Translations under genes and position numbers: made by a program | NCBI GenBank assembly: GCA_008973525.1 | Contig: WACJ01000132.1 | Span: forward strand, 496,001-560,000 | Direction: 5' to 3' | Source of the DNA: Stenopsyche tienmushanensis | Lineage: Eukaryota > Arthropoda > Insecta > Trichoptera > Stenopsychidae | Length of the DNA stretch: 64,000 nt | Part shown: piece by piece, positions 54,711 to 64,000 of the stretch | Position numbering within the stretch: position 1 is the stretch's first letter | Layout: every line of letters begins with the position of its first letter | The notes under the pieces: generated by a model | Database searches by the model: none | Seen by the model: the letters and a program-made list of their open reading frames with translations, nothing else | Told to the model about the DNA's origin: nothing

Positions 54711-57700
54711 TTAAATGAATACCACGTCAAAATAGTCGGCAATGGCCCCAATGGTTTAAGATGATTTTTAACTTTTTATTATTCATCATCATTATATCAA
54801 ATTTATTAATCATTTTGAATATTTAATTTTTAATCAGTTAAAAATCGTATTAAATCTTGATTGAGAAAATCAAACGGAATTTGCTGCTACAATAAAACTA
54901 ATTTCTCGCGGAGATTGAGCCCAAATAGGACAAATTTGTGTTTCCAAAGATATATGATTCTTATTAATCATAAACAAGTCAAATTATTTTTTTCAATGAA
55001 AGCCAAAACAAATAACTTTGATTAGGTCCCTGATTTATCGGTCGGACTCGTAACTCAATCATCATGGATTCAAATCTACAGGAGGTGTGATTAACACTAC
55101 CCAGTTGTAATGGTCCTATAAAAAGGACTCTAAAAAGCCTTTTTTAATTTTTTAAATTATTATTTCTTAAAAATATATATATATAATCATCGATGTCAAA
55201 ATAAAACTCGGATGATTTGCAACTATTTTTAAAATTATTTTAATACATTCAAAAACAAATATCCAAGCATTTTTCAACACCATACGAAGAATAGATGTAA
55301 TCCCTTGATGAAACGTAAATATCGCATTTAAACTTGGTATTATACATGTAAGATTTATGTTTGAAAAAAATGTTAGAACAAAAAATATCATACATTTCGC
55401 CATGCAATGCCAATTTATATTTACACCATAAAAGTTGACCCTGACATTGTAGATATGATCGATTTCATGATATTTTGTACCGTGTTTTCAGCTTTTATTT
55501 GCGATTTTAAGAATATTATTTTGTTGAAGACTATAAGGTTACTTTTAAGACTAAAAAATGAATTGGCTATAGTGAAAACAAAATCCCGGAAGACTTCCAG
55601 CGACTCTTGCCTTTTATTTGGGATTTAATATTTATAAGCATTTTCTTCTTATATAATGCTGTTTTGTTGTAAAAATAGAACTAGAATACTATTTTATTAG
55701 AATAGACTTAGAAGAATTTGTATCGAATATTCATCGAGTATTCCCTATACATTTTTCCCCAAAGGTTTCTTTTGGATTCATATAATTTTATTTTCGATTT
55801 AAACAGTATATACTTTCCTCAAATTGCTCTATGATTATTTATATAATATAATTGAATGTTAAATATACTGAATTTATCAGAAAATAACCCTTTCTCGATA
55901 TTCCAAAATAATCTTTTCATATACCATTAATATTGGGTGTGCATCGAGGTGTATATTTGAATTACAAAGCATGGTTGTGATGCTTATCTTTGATGGGTAT
56001 TGAAGGAGCCGTTGTCCTCAAGTAGATTGATTGTGTGTTATACAATATGGTGCTTAAACAATATGAATATTCATACCTAGAATAATATAGTAAATTATCG
56101 GCCACGATTCATCATGAAATAATTTAATTTGCGAACATCACGATTCAATTCTCTTTTTGTTACAGCATTTCGGTATTCCAATAATTAATATATCCATCAA
56201 TCAATTACATCTCCACGTCGAAATGAAAGCCGGTAATTTTCCGTAATTTATTTATTTCCCCCTTTTCCGATTTATACGCGGAGACGGAAGCGATGAATTT
56301 GATATCAAAACAAACTCCCAACTTTCGAGTTTGGGAGCTTATGCAATGAATTTGTGTGCTTTTAATACAATTTTCATCGAGCTTTTATTATGTCAGATAA
56401 AAAGTGAAAATCTTCATTGTGCTGTTGCCCCTCGACAGGAAGGTCAACGAATATGGGTGAAGCCGGAACCTTTGGAAAGTTTCGGATCGCGAGAAAACTT
56501 GGGGTATTTAATAAAACTCAAAAAGCCTTTTTAAGCCCTGAAAGAAAGTTAAAAATTGCTTTAAAAATTTTTAGTTTTATAAACAAAAGATTCGGTAATA
56601 ACTTAGCGTTTTAAATGCTATTTATAATATGCTGTAATTTATAAATAAATTTAAACTAAGCTTTTGCTTCGATACAATATTTTTGGCAATTAAATAATGA
56701 GACTGACTTTGTTTTTATGAGAAAATACTAATACAATCTTCTGATATTCTATCTCTTATTATTGAAGCTTTGTGCTTTTTCTTCTTCGTTTTAGTAACCA
56801 TCTCAAAATGAAATTATTTAAGAGAAGTTCACAAAAATGAAAAATATGATGAAATACCATGATACTTGTTATAGACTTAAACTCTTTATGTGGAAGAGCT
56901 AAATGATCTAATACGTGGTTTTGATAAAGAAAAAAATTTTTTTTACTTAACCGTTTATACGGCACGAGATTCTAATATAATCCGGAATTTTGGTTTTTAT
57001 AAATTGATTTGGTCAATTCAAAACAAAAATCAATATATTTTATAACGAACTAATAACCTATTGTTCTTGTAAACTTATCCAAGATAAAAGTTATAATATG
57101 GTATATTTTTGACCTATTTAATATGATTGAATCGAAATAAGTCCAGTCTCGTTATTTAATAGCCATATCAATTATACCGTAAGCTTTTCCAAATTTATTT
57201 TTTAAAATACATACAGGTTGTTTGGCACATGGATCGACAATATTCTATGTCCTAAGTATTAGGGTTGTCTAAATTGATTTTCTTTCACGTTACGTTAGAC
57301 ACTCAGGATATAGAGCCTATGTATGAAACGTAGCAAATGATCCCTTAAACACCCTGTATAAATTATATCATTTTATTTTTATTAATGTTTCATTATAAAA
57401 TATGCATGGAAAATAATTAAATTCCATTATATGCAAGAAATTCGCTTGTATTAACATTTCCAATCAACTAAGTGATTTTTTCCATCAAAATAGTTTTAAG
57501 GAAATGAAAATTTGGCAATTGAATGAAAAAGGCCTCCCCACAAATGGAAAAATCTAATCAAAGGCATATGCATCATCCCTTGAGGGTAAAACGAAGCCTT
57601 CAAAAAGAAAGGTTCATCCTTAAAGGATTGTGACAAGGGTCATTAAGCTTTTGAATTTCATCCAATTTGAGTTCATTTTACGGCAAGTTTTATATTGTTT

Positions 57701-58570
57701 TGATTCATTTTTGTTATATTTATGGATTGTAACTAAACTCATTTTTATCTCAAAGCATAGGATGGATTTAAAATCAACAAATTGTCAAATGATATAATCA
57801 TTTTTCCGATAAGCTGCTATGTTTGTCAGAGCAAAACACGATATCGCTTAATTCGCTTTGTGGCAAAATTTCAAAGGCTTTCGCAGAAATGTAAAAACAA
57901 GTCGATCACTGAAAGCGTGTCGACTAAAAATTCTTTGTTTAGCGCAAAATATTGCGTGTACAACAGGAGAGGACCAAACCGAAAAATGTTAAATGGAAAA
58001 CTCTCCATTTGCTTCAGTTTCAAATTTCAGTTCTTATTGTAAATTTTCATTATCATTGCAAAATAAACTTAAATTTATTTTGACAGAGTACGCTGAAAGC
58101 TCTAACGTTGGAAAATTAATGTGGCATAAAATTTTACTTCTTTTCGAAGTTTTAAGCGCTTATTGATCGCGTGGGGGGTTAATCGTAATAAAATATTATT
58201 ATAAATATACTCACATTTTGATCGACAATGCTATTTTCATACAATTCTATATTGTTTAAAATTGTATAGACGTCCTCTACGGATCTATCATAATTGAAAG
58301 TGTGACCTCTTTTGGTATTGGGTTGAGAATTGAAGCACTTCGAGATATCCCCAGAGATTTACATATTTTTATTGTATTGCTTCGTTTTTTTATGGCACAT
58401 CTTGATGATTTTCGGATGAGATCTTCCCTGAGAGATTTTAAAGGGTCATTCTATTTTTATGATAAAGCCATAGATTATAGATACTTCTATATACATTTAG
58501 TGAATCAAAACAGATTTTAAAAATTACAATTGGTGAAAACTGCGAGCCACAAATCTGTCCGCACATAATA
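54711..58570. other. AT-rich DNA with few signals
   Basis: Contains a tRNA-like segment (55024-55095) and an acceptor-like CTCTTTTTGTTACAG at about 56151 with no obvious exon after it. A G+C-richer spot at 56400-56500 has two overlapping plus frames, neither recognised. The remaining frames of 60-86 codons lie in AT-rich sequence and look accidental. Confidence 0.35.
55024..55095 (+). repeat. Possible tRNA-derived SINE or tRNA relic
   Basis: GGTCGGACTCGTAACTCAAT followed by CATGGATTCAAATCTA resembles an anticodon arm (CGT, threonine-type) and a T-arm with a B-box-like GGATTCAAATC. The D-arm is incomplete, the acceptor stem does not pair convincingly and no CCA-side structure is seen, so it is not a functional tRNA. 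Confidence 0.3.
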
Positions 58571-59849
58571 TTAGGTAAAGCGGAAAGTAATATAATTTTT
58601 TTTTGTTATTTGGAAAAAAAATTTTTTTAATAAAAGCTATACAATATTACTCAATTAAATAGTTTCCAATGTTATTTATAATCGCCCTCTATAGATTAGG
58701 TAGCTTTTTAATGCCTCTTTCGTTAAATTCGGCCGGTTTTCCACTAAAGTAAGAATCCAAATGATTTTTCACTTGTTCCACAGAAGTGATATTTTTTATC
58801 GCGAAGCGAATATTCTTATGGCTTGAAAAGATGATAGTCTGAAGATCTAATGTCAGGAGAATATGGTGGATGTTGCAGCACTTCCAAATCCAGCTCCCTT
58901 ATTTTGTTCTGCGTTATTCTTGCTGCGTGTGGTCTTGCATTATCATGCTGTAATATTCTTCTTTGGTTGTTAACTGGCATTGATCGCTTTTTGACCATTT
59001 CCGCTTTTAACCTATATAAATGTGCACAGTATAGCTCTACTGTGACAGTTTGGCCAGGTTTTAATAATTCTTAGTGAATTACGCCAAAAAAAATCCCACC
59101 AAACACAAAAGAGAAACATTTTCCAGGATAATGACCGTCGAGGGATAGAAATAGGTACTTGATTTTGAAGAAAGCTACTGTTTTTTTCCTTCTCGGACAG
59201 TTGTAGAGGACCTACTTATCATCCCCAGTAACGATCCTTTTTAAAAACGGATCGGTTTCATATCTGGACAACAGCGATGAACAAATGATTATCTGTTGTT
59301 CTAAGACCGTTGATGACAACTCGTGCAATTTTTTCTAAAATTCCCTGTCTATGTTTTTTCCTGAGTCTTTTCAAATGGTCTTTTACTATCGACCAGGGAC
59401 AGCCGATGTCTAGCGATAATTCCTTTATTGTTTTTCGAGGATCAGATTCTACCAGAGAATTTAAAGCGTCATCATCGATTATTGGAGGTCGTCCTGAGTT
59501 TGGTTTATTTTTCAAATATCTGTCGCCCCTTTGGAATTTTTTGAACGTTCTATGGTATTTTAGAATATTCAATATGTTGCTATACGTATCTCAAATGCTC
59601 TGGGTAGTTTATTTTGCTTTTAATCCTTTATCGAATAAAAACAATAAACAAGATCGCATATAGGTCTCATCATTTTCTGACTTGGACATTTTCACTATGG
59701 CTAAAAAAATATAAAAATATTTGAAAAAGTAAGACAAACAAAAGAGCTTCTAAATGATACCAACTTTGACGTATTCAATCGCCAGCAACCCGATGCAAAC
59801 TGACGGCAAAGACGCAATAAAAAAAGACATTTCTTTCCGCTTTATATAA
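58571..59849 (-). mobile_element. Mariner (family F), near full length with both ends
   Basis: Left TTAGGTAAAGCGGAAAGTAA; right end complement TTATATAAAGCGGAAAGAAA; TA at 58569-58570 and at 59850-59851. About 1.28 kb, the normal length of a mariner element, with the transposase on the minus strand filling most of it. Confidence 0.85.
58689..59689 (-). pseudogene. Mariner transposase (family F), full length but dead
   Basis: ATG at 59689 starts MSKSENDETYMRSCLLFLF (first HTH region). Two in-frame stops occur near codons 27 and 33. The second HTH and linker are clear (FQRGDRYLKNKPNSGRPP, TIKELSLDIGCPWSIVKDHL). The first catalytic block is VTGDDK followed by a stop; then QHDNARPHAARITQNKIREL and YSPDIRSSDYHLF give the second and third Asp with exactly 34 residues between them (DD34D). 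A frameshift after LFKP is followed by a normal C-terminus ending GIKKLPNL-stop. All three Asp codons survive. At least four stops or frameshifts inactivate it. Confidence 0.85.
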
Positions 59850-59851
59850 TA

Positions 59852-61694
59852 TTAAAAAATATATAGTTTATTTTAATATTGAGTGTACATACAGTTTATT
59901 TTTTCTTAGAATATTATGGACAAAAAAAACTTTTTTCATGCTTTCTGAAAGTAAGAGTAGACCCAGCTGCGAGACTTTTTTAACGAGCCATTTCCTTATC
60001 ACATCAGAATACGAAATTTATAAGACAACGCTGACTTATTGACTTATTCAGCGTTATTTTTTATAATATTTTTAAAATATCATAAAAAATATTTGCCTTA
60101 ATATTTATCATATTTCTTTTGAAAAATCTAGCTTTCTCCTGTATTATATGAATAATAGAAATATTTTTCAATTTTAAACTTATTTATCAGCCATTTTCAT
60201 GAATTATTTATTATAAATTATTTATTAGAATACAATTTTGATTCTCAAAATCACAATAATTTAATATTATTTGAATTAAAAACACTTTCGTCGAAATTCG
60301 CTGTTATGAAAAGGCAGCTTTCAGCTTGATTCATTCACACGCTTGATTTAACACATTTAAATTCTCGCGAAGCTTTTCGATATAAATTATGACGAAAAAT
60401 CTATTTTACATTCTTTCAAATGCTTTCATTAGACTATTAATGGAATACATTAAGAATTCTTCGGTCATAATTCAAGTCTACTTAAATGATTTTAAATGCC
60501 ATTATATAGTTCATACCCGGGCTGAAATATGCAAGCATGCCACGAAAGAGCTTTTATTTTTATTTTTTGATCATAAAGTGTAACAAATATGGTTTAAAAC
60601 CACTCACCTTACGGTAGGGAGCTTTTAAACCAAGTCGCGGGGGTAAAACTTTAACTTTTATAAAGACATCTTTCGTTGGGAGAAGTTCGTGTAGAATCAC
60701 CCTTACAGGGATTTTAAAGCGTCCATAAAAATTAACTTTTTGCATAATTTGTTTATATTATGGCACTTTAAACTGTGTTAAAATCGTGCAAAAATATTTG
60801 CACTTATTCAGATTGGCTTTGGAATTTTATATTTAAAAAAAAATTGAATAACAAATCGTTATGCACAGATCGAAGATATTCGACATAGATGTGATCCTTA
60901 AAATATTTTATAAGAAATATTTATGATGTTTTAAATAGGAGCTTACATTGCAGACGCTTTCCAGCATCAAATGCATCTCCGGTGAACTGTAGCAGAATTG
61001 CTTGGAAACGTGTCACGTTCAATTTATTTTGCAAAAATTCTATACCTCGAGAATAAAAATAAAATGTACTAAGGAAAACAGGTTAAAAATATATAGTCTC
61101 CTTTAAATACAAGAAGGCTTTTCCTTAAATAATATTGATGAGCTGAAAATTCTTAATATCTGGATTTTGAGTTTAATGATCTGTGTCAAAAATAATGTTC
61201 TTTTTTTTAACTGTTTTAGACATTGTTGTGGCGAAGTCTGCTCATAAAATTGTAATGATCCATATGTTGCTAGATCTATTTCGATTCTCTTTGAAGATTT
61301 TAAAACATCATTTCATTTAAATACAACAACTTTAAAATGAGATATGAAGATGAAGTCGAACGTTTTTATTAAAATAATTATTCACGCTTTTAAATGTGAT
61401 ATCTTACTAAACGCCTATATATCGATCCATTTACCTTAATATACTATTAGGGGAAAGTGCTAATTATTTTATTATAATTTATAAGATAAAGGGTTTTCTT
61501 CATCAAAACAACATCCTATTGAAATTCTAAAATTATTATTTTAAAATATTAGGAGGGTGAAATATCCGGTGAATTAAGTGGATGGAATTCAAATTTAAAT
61601 CAAGCTTTATTACTATATAGTATTTTGCATTCAACTGCCGTGATTCAAAGCACAAATCTTTTTAGTCATTTTTATTGATAACTAGTGATTCTCG
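59852..61694. other. AT-rich DNA containing one exon candidate
   Basis: Apart from 60608-60745, nothing recognised. 60940-61030 is a slightly G+C-richer island with an acceptor-like ACATTGCAG and a donor-like CCG|GTGAAC 33 bases apart, too weak to call. Confidence 0.35.
60608..60745 (-). other. Candidate first coding exon (46 codons)
   Basis: Starts at ATG (60745) and runs 46 codons to AAG|GTGAGT, a consensus splice donor, in phase 0: MQKVNFYGRFKIPVRVILHE, LLPTKDVFIKVKVLPPRLGL, then KAPYRK at the donor. The stretch is G+C-richer than its surroundings and codon choice looks ordinary. No known domain is recognised. No downstream exon was found on the minus strand, and no TATA box is evident upstream. 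It is the best minus-strand coding candidate in the window but may still be chance. Confidence 0.35.
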
Positions 61695-61980
61695 CATAAC
61701 AAACTGCGTATACAAACAACATTTTTATTATGCCTATGTTATTTCCGCAAGTGTAAACAATAAATTGACAAAGTTTTATTGCAATCGGATTAACGGTATG
61801 GCAGTGCATTAAATACGAACAAACAAACATTGATTTTTATATATTAGATAAACTATGCCTATGTTACTCGCGCAATCCTTAGCAATAAGTTGACGAAGTT
61901 TTATCGCAATCTGATGAGCGGTATGGCAGCGCATTACATACGGACAAACATATATTATTTTTTATATATTAGATGATAGT
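61695..61980 (+). repeat. ~120-bp tandem repeat (copy 3)
   Basis: Two units: TTATGCCTATGTTATTTCCG ... TTAACGGTATGGCAGTGCAT ... TTTTTATATATTAGA, then ACTATGCCTATGTTACTCGC ... TGAGCGGTATGGCAGCGCAT ... TTTTTATATATTAGA. Same order and spacing as copies 1 and 2. Confidence 0.7.
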
Positions 61981-63594
61981 TTAGGAATTGAAACAAATGC
62001 CTGATCCAATGATAGTCATTGGTTTTTTTCAATCAAAATTATTTTACAGTACCTATTTATCATCATAATTGATAATTTGGGCAATTATTATTGCTGATCA
62101 AATGCAATTAGCGAAAATTCATAGAGAACCCAAATACCTTTTTTTTAATTTAATTTTCCAATAGGATGAACATATTCCCAAGTAATTGTTTCTGGAGATA
62201 TAAAATGAATGGACAATTCCCTGATTGTTTTACGAAAACCTGATTTCATCGATGATGTCAGTAAATCATCATCCAATTTAGGAAACCTTTTCGTTTATGA
62301 ATCGTCCTTGTAAACATTTCAGCGTTTTATATTTTTTTATCAACCCTTGATACATATTTAGCTTTAAAAATTCCTGATTGCATCTTTATCTTTAATTCGT
62401 TCGACTTTATTCTTTGGTCTTGATATTCAAATCCAAATTTAAAAAAAATGTGTGTCTTGATTTGTGCCTCAATACAAATTAAGAGTCTCAAAACTTTGAT
62501 TATTTTCGATTTTTTTTTATAGCTTGAAAATACTGCAAAATGTATATAAAACTAATTTGAATGGCTGTAACTTAATATAGAGTTATAGCGTTAATACAGA
62601 CATCAAAGCTATATTTAGTATGAATCGTAATTAATATTCGACAAGTCGATAAAACTAATCACAACATGAAACCATATCATAAAACGATGAACACACGGTG
62701 CGATTTTGCATTAATTTAAAATTTTATTTGCATACGAATTTATTGCAAACAGACACGAATTTGCACATATGTGTATGTGGTAAAACAAACAATTTATTGC
62801 ATTCATGAGGTTGAATTGCAATCCTCCCATGCATTCAAGATTTGCATAATTTCGTTCCATGCACCGAGCGAGGAATTATGTCAATGCAGTTTTAATGCAA
62901 TTTGCAGATTTTATCTCAAACACAGGATTTAGTCATTTTAATGTATTACTTTGCATGAGAGCTCTTTTCTCTGCAAATCCTAGCTCTATTATTTTGGATT
63001 ACATTGTTGCAAATTTTTGCAAACGCCCCTACGTAACAGAGGCCGCGTTTAAATTTAATATGTTTCAAGCATGCCATTATTATAGATTCGAACTTATTTA
63101 ACGACGCATAAAAATCAGATCAAAGCATATACAAGCCGAATGATGATCGTTTCGTGAAATTCATATTGTCGGAGTGTAAATTGATTCAAAATTTATATTT
63201 GTTTAAATACGAAGTCAAGAAATATCGCAGACATTGATGTGACTTTATAGGCCTCAAAATTGCAAGTCGTTGATTAAAAAAAACCGCACATTTACGACAT
63301 CATTTTAAGCCGAGCTCTGAATAAATTATGTTTAACCACTCTGTTCTTCATCAACATTTTTTATCGCCGCATTTTTATTATTTGGTAGTGTTGCTCGAAA
63401 TGGCCAAATTTGTAGGTGAGAACAAAAAGACGATGTTTTTGACGATGAATTGAATTTAATTCGAAAAAGCTTAATCAGATTTGACCCTTTTTGCAATCGA
63501 ATGGGTCTATATTTTCATTATTTGGGTCATTACGTTTAAAGTTCTATTGTGATATCGAATGTATATGGGTGAGTAAATATATATTTTTAAATAA
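61981..63594. other. AT-rich DNA, no gene recognised
   Basis: An 80-codon plus-strand frame (62859-63101) starts with ATG (MHRARNYVNAVLMQFADFIS) but shows no domain or splice context. A CATATGTGTATG word and many TTTGCA words occur at 62760-63000. A donor-like TTGTAG|GTGAGA at about 63409-63419 has no exon attached. Confidence 0.3.
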
Positions 63595-63622
63595 TCCTAC
63601 GAACTTATTTTGTGAGTGTATA
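63595..63622. repeat. Lone terminal repeat of mariner family A
   Basis: CCTACGAACTTATTTTGTGA then GTGTATA is a diverged copy of the terminal repeat at 10813 and 12242. No partner end was found nearby. Confidence 0.5.
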
Positions 63623-63674
63623 TATTTTAATAAGGATGAATTGGGTTAAAATCTACAATAAATTTATAATTTAA

Positions 63675-64000
63675 CTTGAAATATCGTGTTATGTTAATTA
63701 CATTCGTACTGTTGAAGAATCCATTAAATTACATCCCAAACACTTCTGGTCATATATAAAGTCTAAAAAGAATCTGAATTCTATGCCCAGTAGCATGTAC
63801 CTGGGTGACAAAACATATAACACTGGCACCGATATTTGTGATGCCTTTTCCGATCTCTTCCGTTCCAGCTTTGTAGATCCTCCACCCAATAAAACCACCA
63901 TTACTTCATCTACCCAACCGATTTGTGATATTTCTAAAGTGCATATAGATACTGATGTAGTTAAGAATTTACTTCATGCTATTGACCCGTCGAAATCTTG
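63675..64000 (+). pseudogene. Non-LTR retrotransposon ORF2 fragment (runs off the window)
   Basis: One uninterrupted frame of 108 codons: IRTVEESIKLHPKHFWSYIK, SKKNLNSMPSSMYLGDKTYN, DICDAFSDLFRSSFVDP, ending LLHAIDPSKS at the edge. This is the linker between endonuclease and reverse transcriptase of Jockey/CR1-like LINEs: NP..FW.(F/Y)(I/V)K.K, then an A(D/N).F..(L/F)F...F block, then L..(L)(D/N)P.K(S/A) leading to the RT fingers (SGPDGIP would be expected next). The frame opens after a stop at 63672-63674 with no ATG, so it is 5'-truncated. It may be intact to the right of the window. Confidence 0.7.

Noticed and set aside
55024..55095. Functional tRNA-Thr (CGT)
   Set aside because: B-box-like sequence and anticodon arm are suggestive, but the D-arm and acceptor stem do not form; kept only as a possible SINE or relic.

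Overview
The window is a nuclear eukaryotic sequence, almost certainly from an insect. It is AT-rich throughout, has no gene-dense or operon-like organisation, and is full of decayed mariner, Tigger/pogo-like, piggyBac-like, hAT and Mutator-like transposons plus LINE and LTR-type pieces. A short run of TTAGG, the common insect telomere repeat, also occurs. I found no intact host protein-coding gene. The best host-gene signals are two possible exons: a 58-base exon-like segment at 49897-49954 (+) and a 46-codon frame ending at an AAG|GTGAGT donor at 60608-60745 (-). The window therefore looks like a gene desert or the introns of large genes, with most recognisable content being mobile DNA. Identities were judged by eye; nothing was searched or aligned by computer.

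Layout. 1-10 kb holds a complete Tigger-like MITE (951-1929), a TTAA-flanked piggyBac-like MITE (2039-2508), a pogo transposase scrap (2567-2960), a Mutator-like transposase relic (6749-7350, minus) and a small Tc1-like MITE (8655-8842). 10-16 kb holds a deleted mariner (10813-12242) with a Tigger-like MITE nested inside it, a third Tigger-like copy (14739-15421) and a truncated mariner of a second family (15540-16019). 21-28.5 kb is the centrepiece: a 7.39-kb hAT-type insertion (21129-28518) with an 8-bp target duplication, sitting inside a third mariner whose two halves flank it (20989-21128 and 28527-29220). Its interior is a mosaic of two consecutive inverted-repeat systems, LTR-like GC-rich repeats, a LINE tail and a scrap of hAT transposase.

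30-48 kb carries more mariner relics (31480-31765, 38424-39060), LTR-like GC-rich repeats, a dispersed repeat called R3 here, tandem units of about 120 bp, and a TTAA-flanked MITE at 47060-47460 whose empty site can be read in another R3 copy. 48-64 kb is quieter, with a deleted mariner (52099-52794), two short palindromic MITEs side by side (54367-54706), a near full-length but dead mariner with both terminal repeats (58571-59849), and the start of a non-LTR retrotransposon reading frame running off the right edge (63675-64000).

No gene network can be inferred. What the window does allow is a relative chronology of transposition: mariner before hAT, mariner before Tigger, R3 before the TTAA element. 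It also shows several element families in both partly coding and short non-coding forms.
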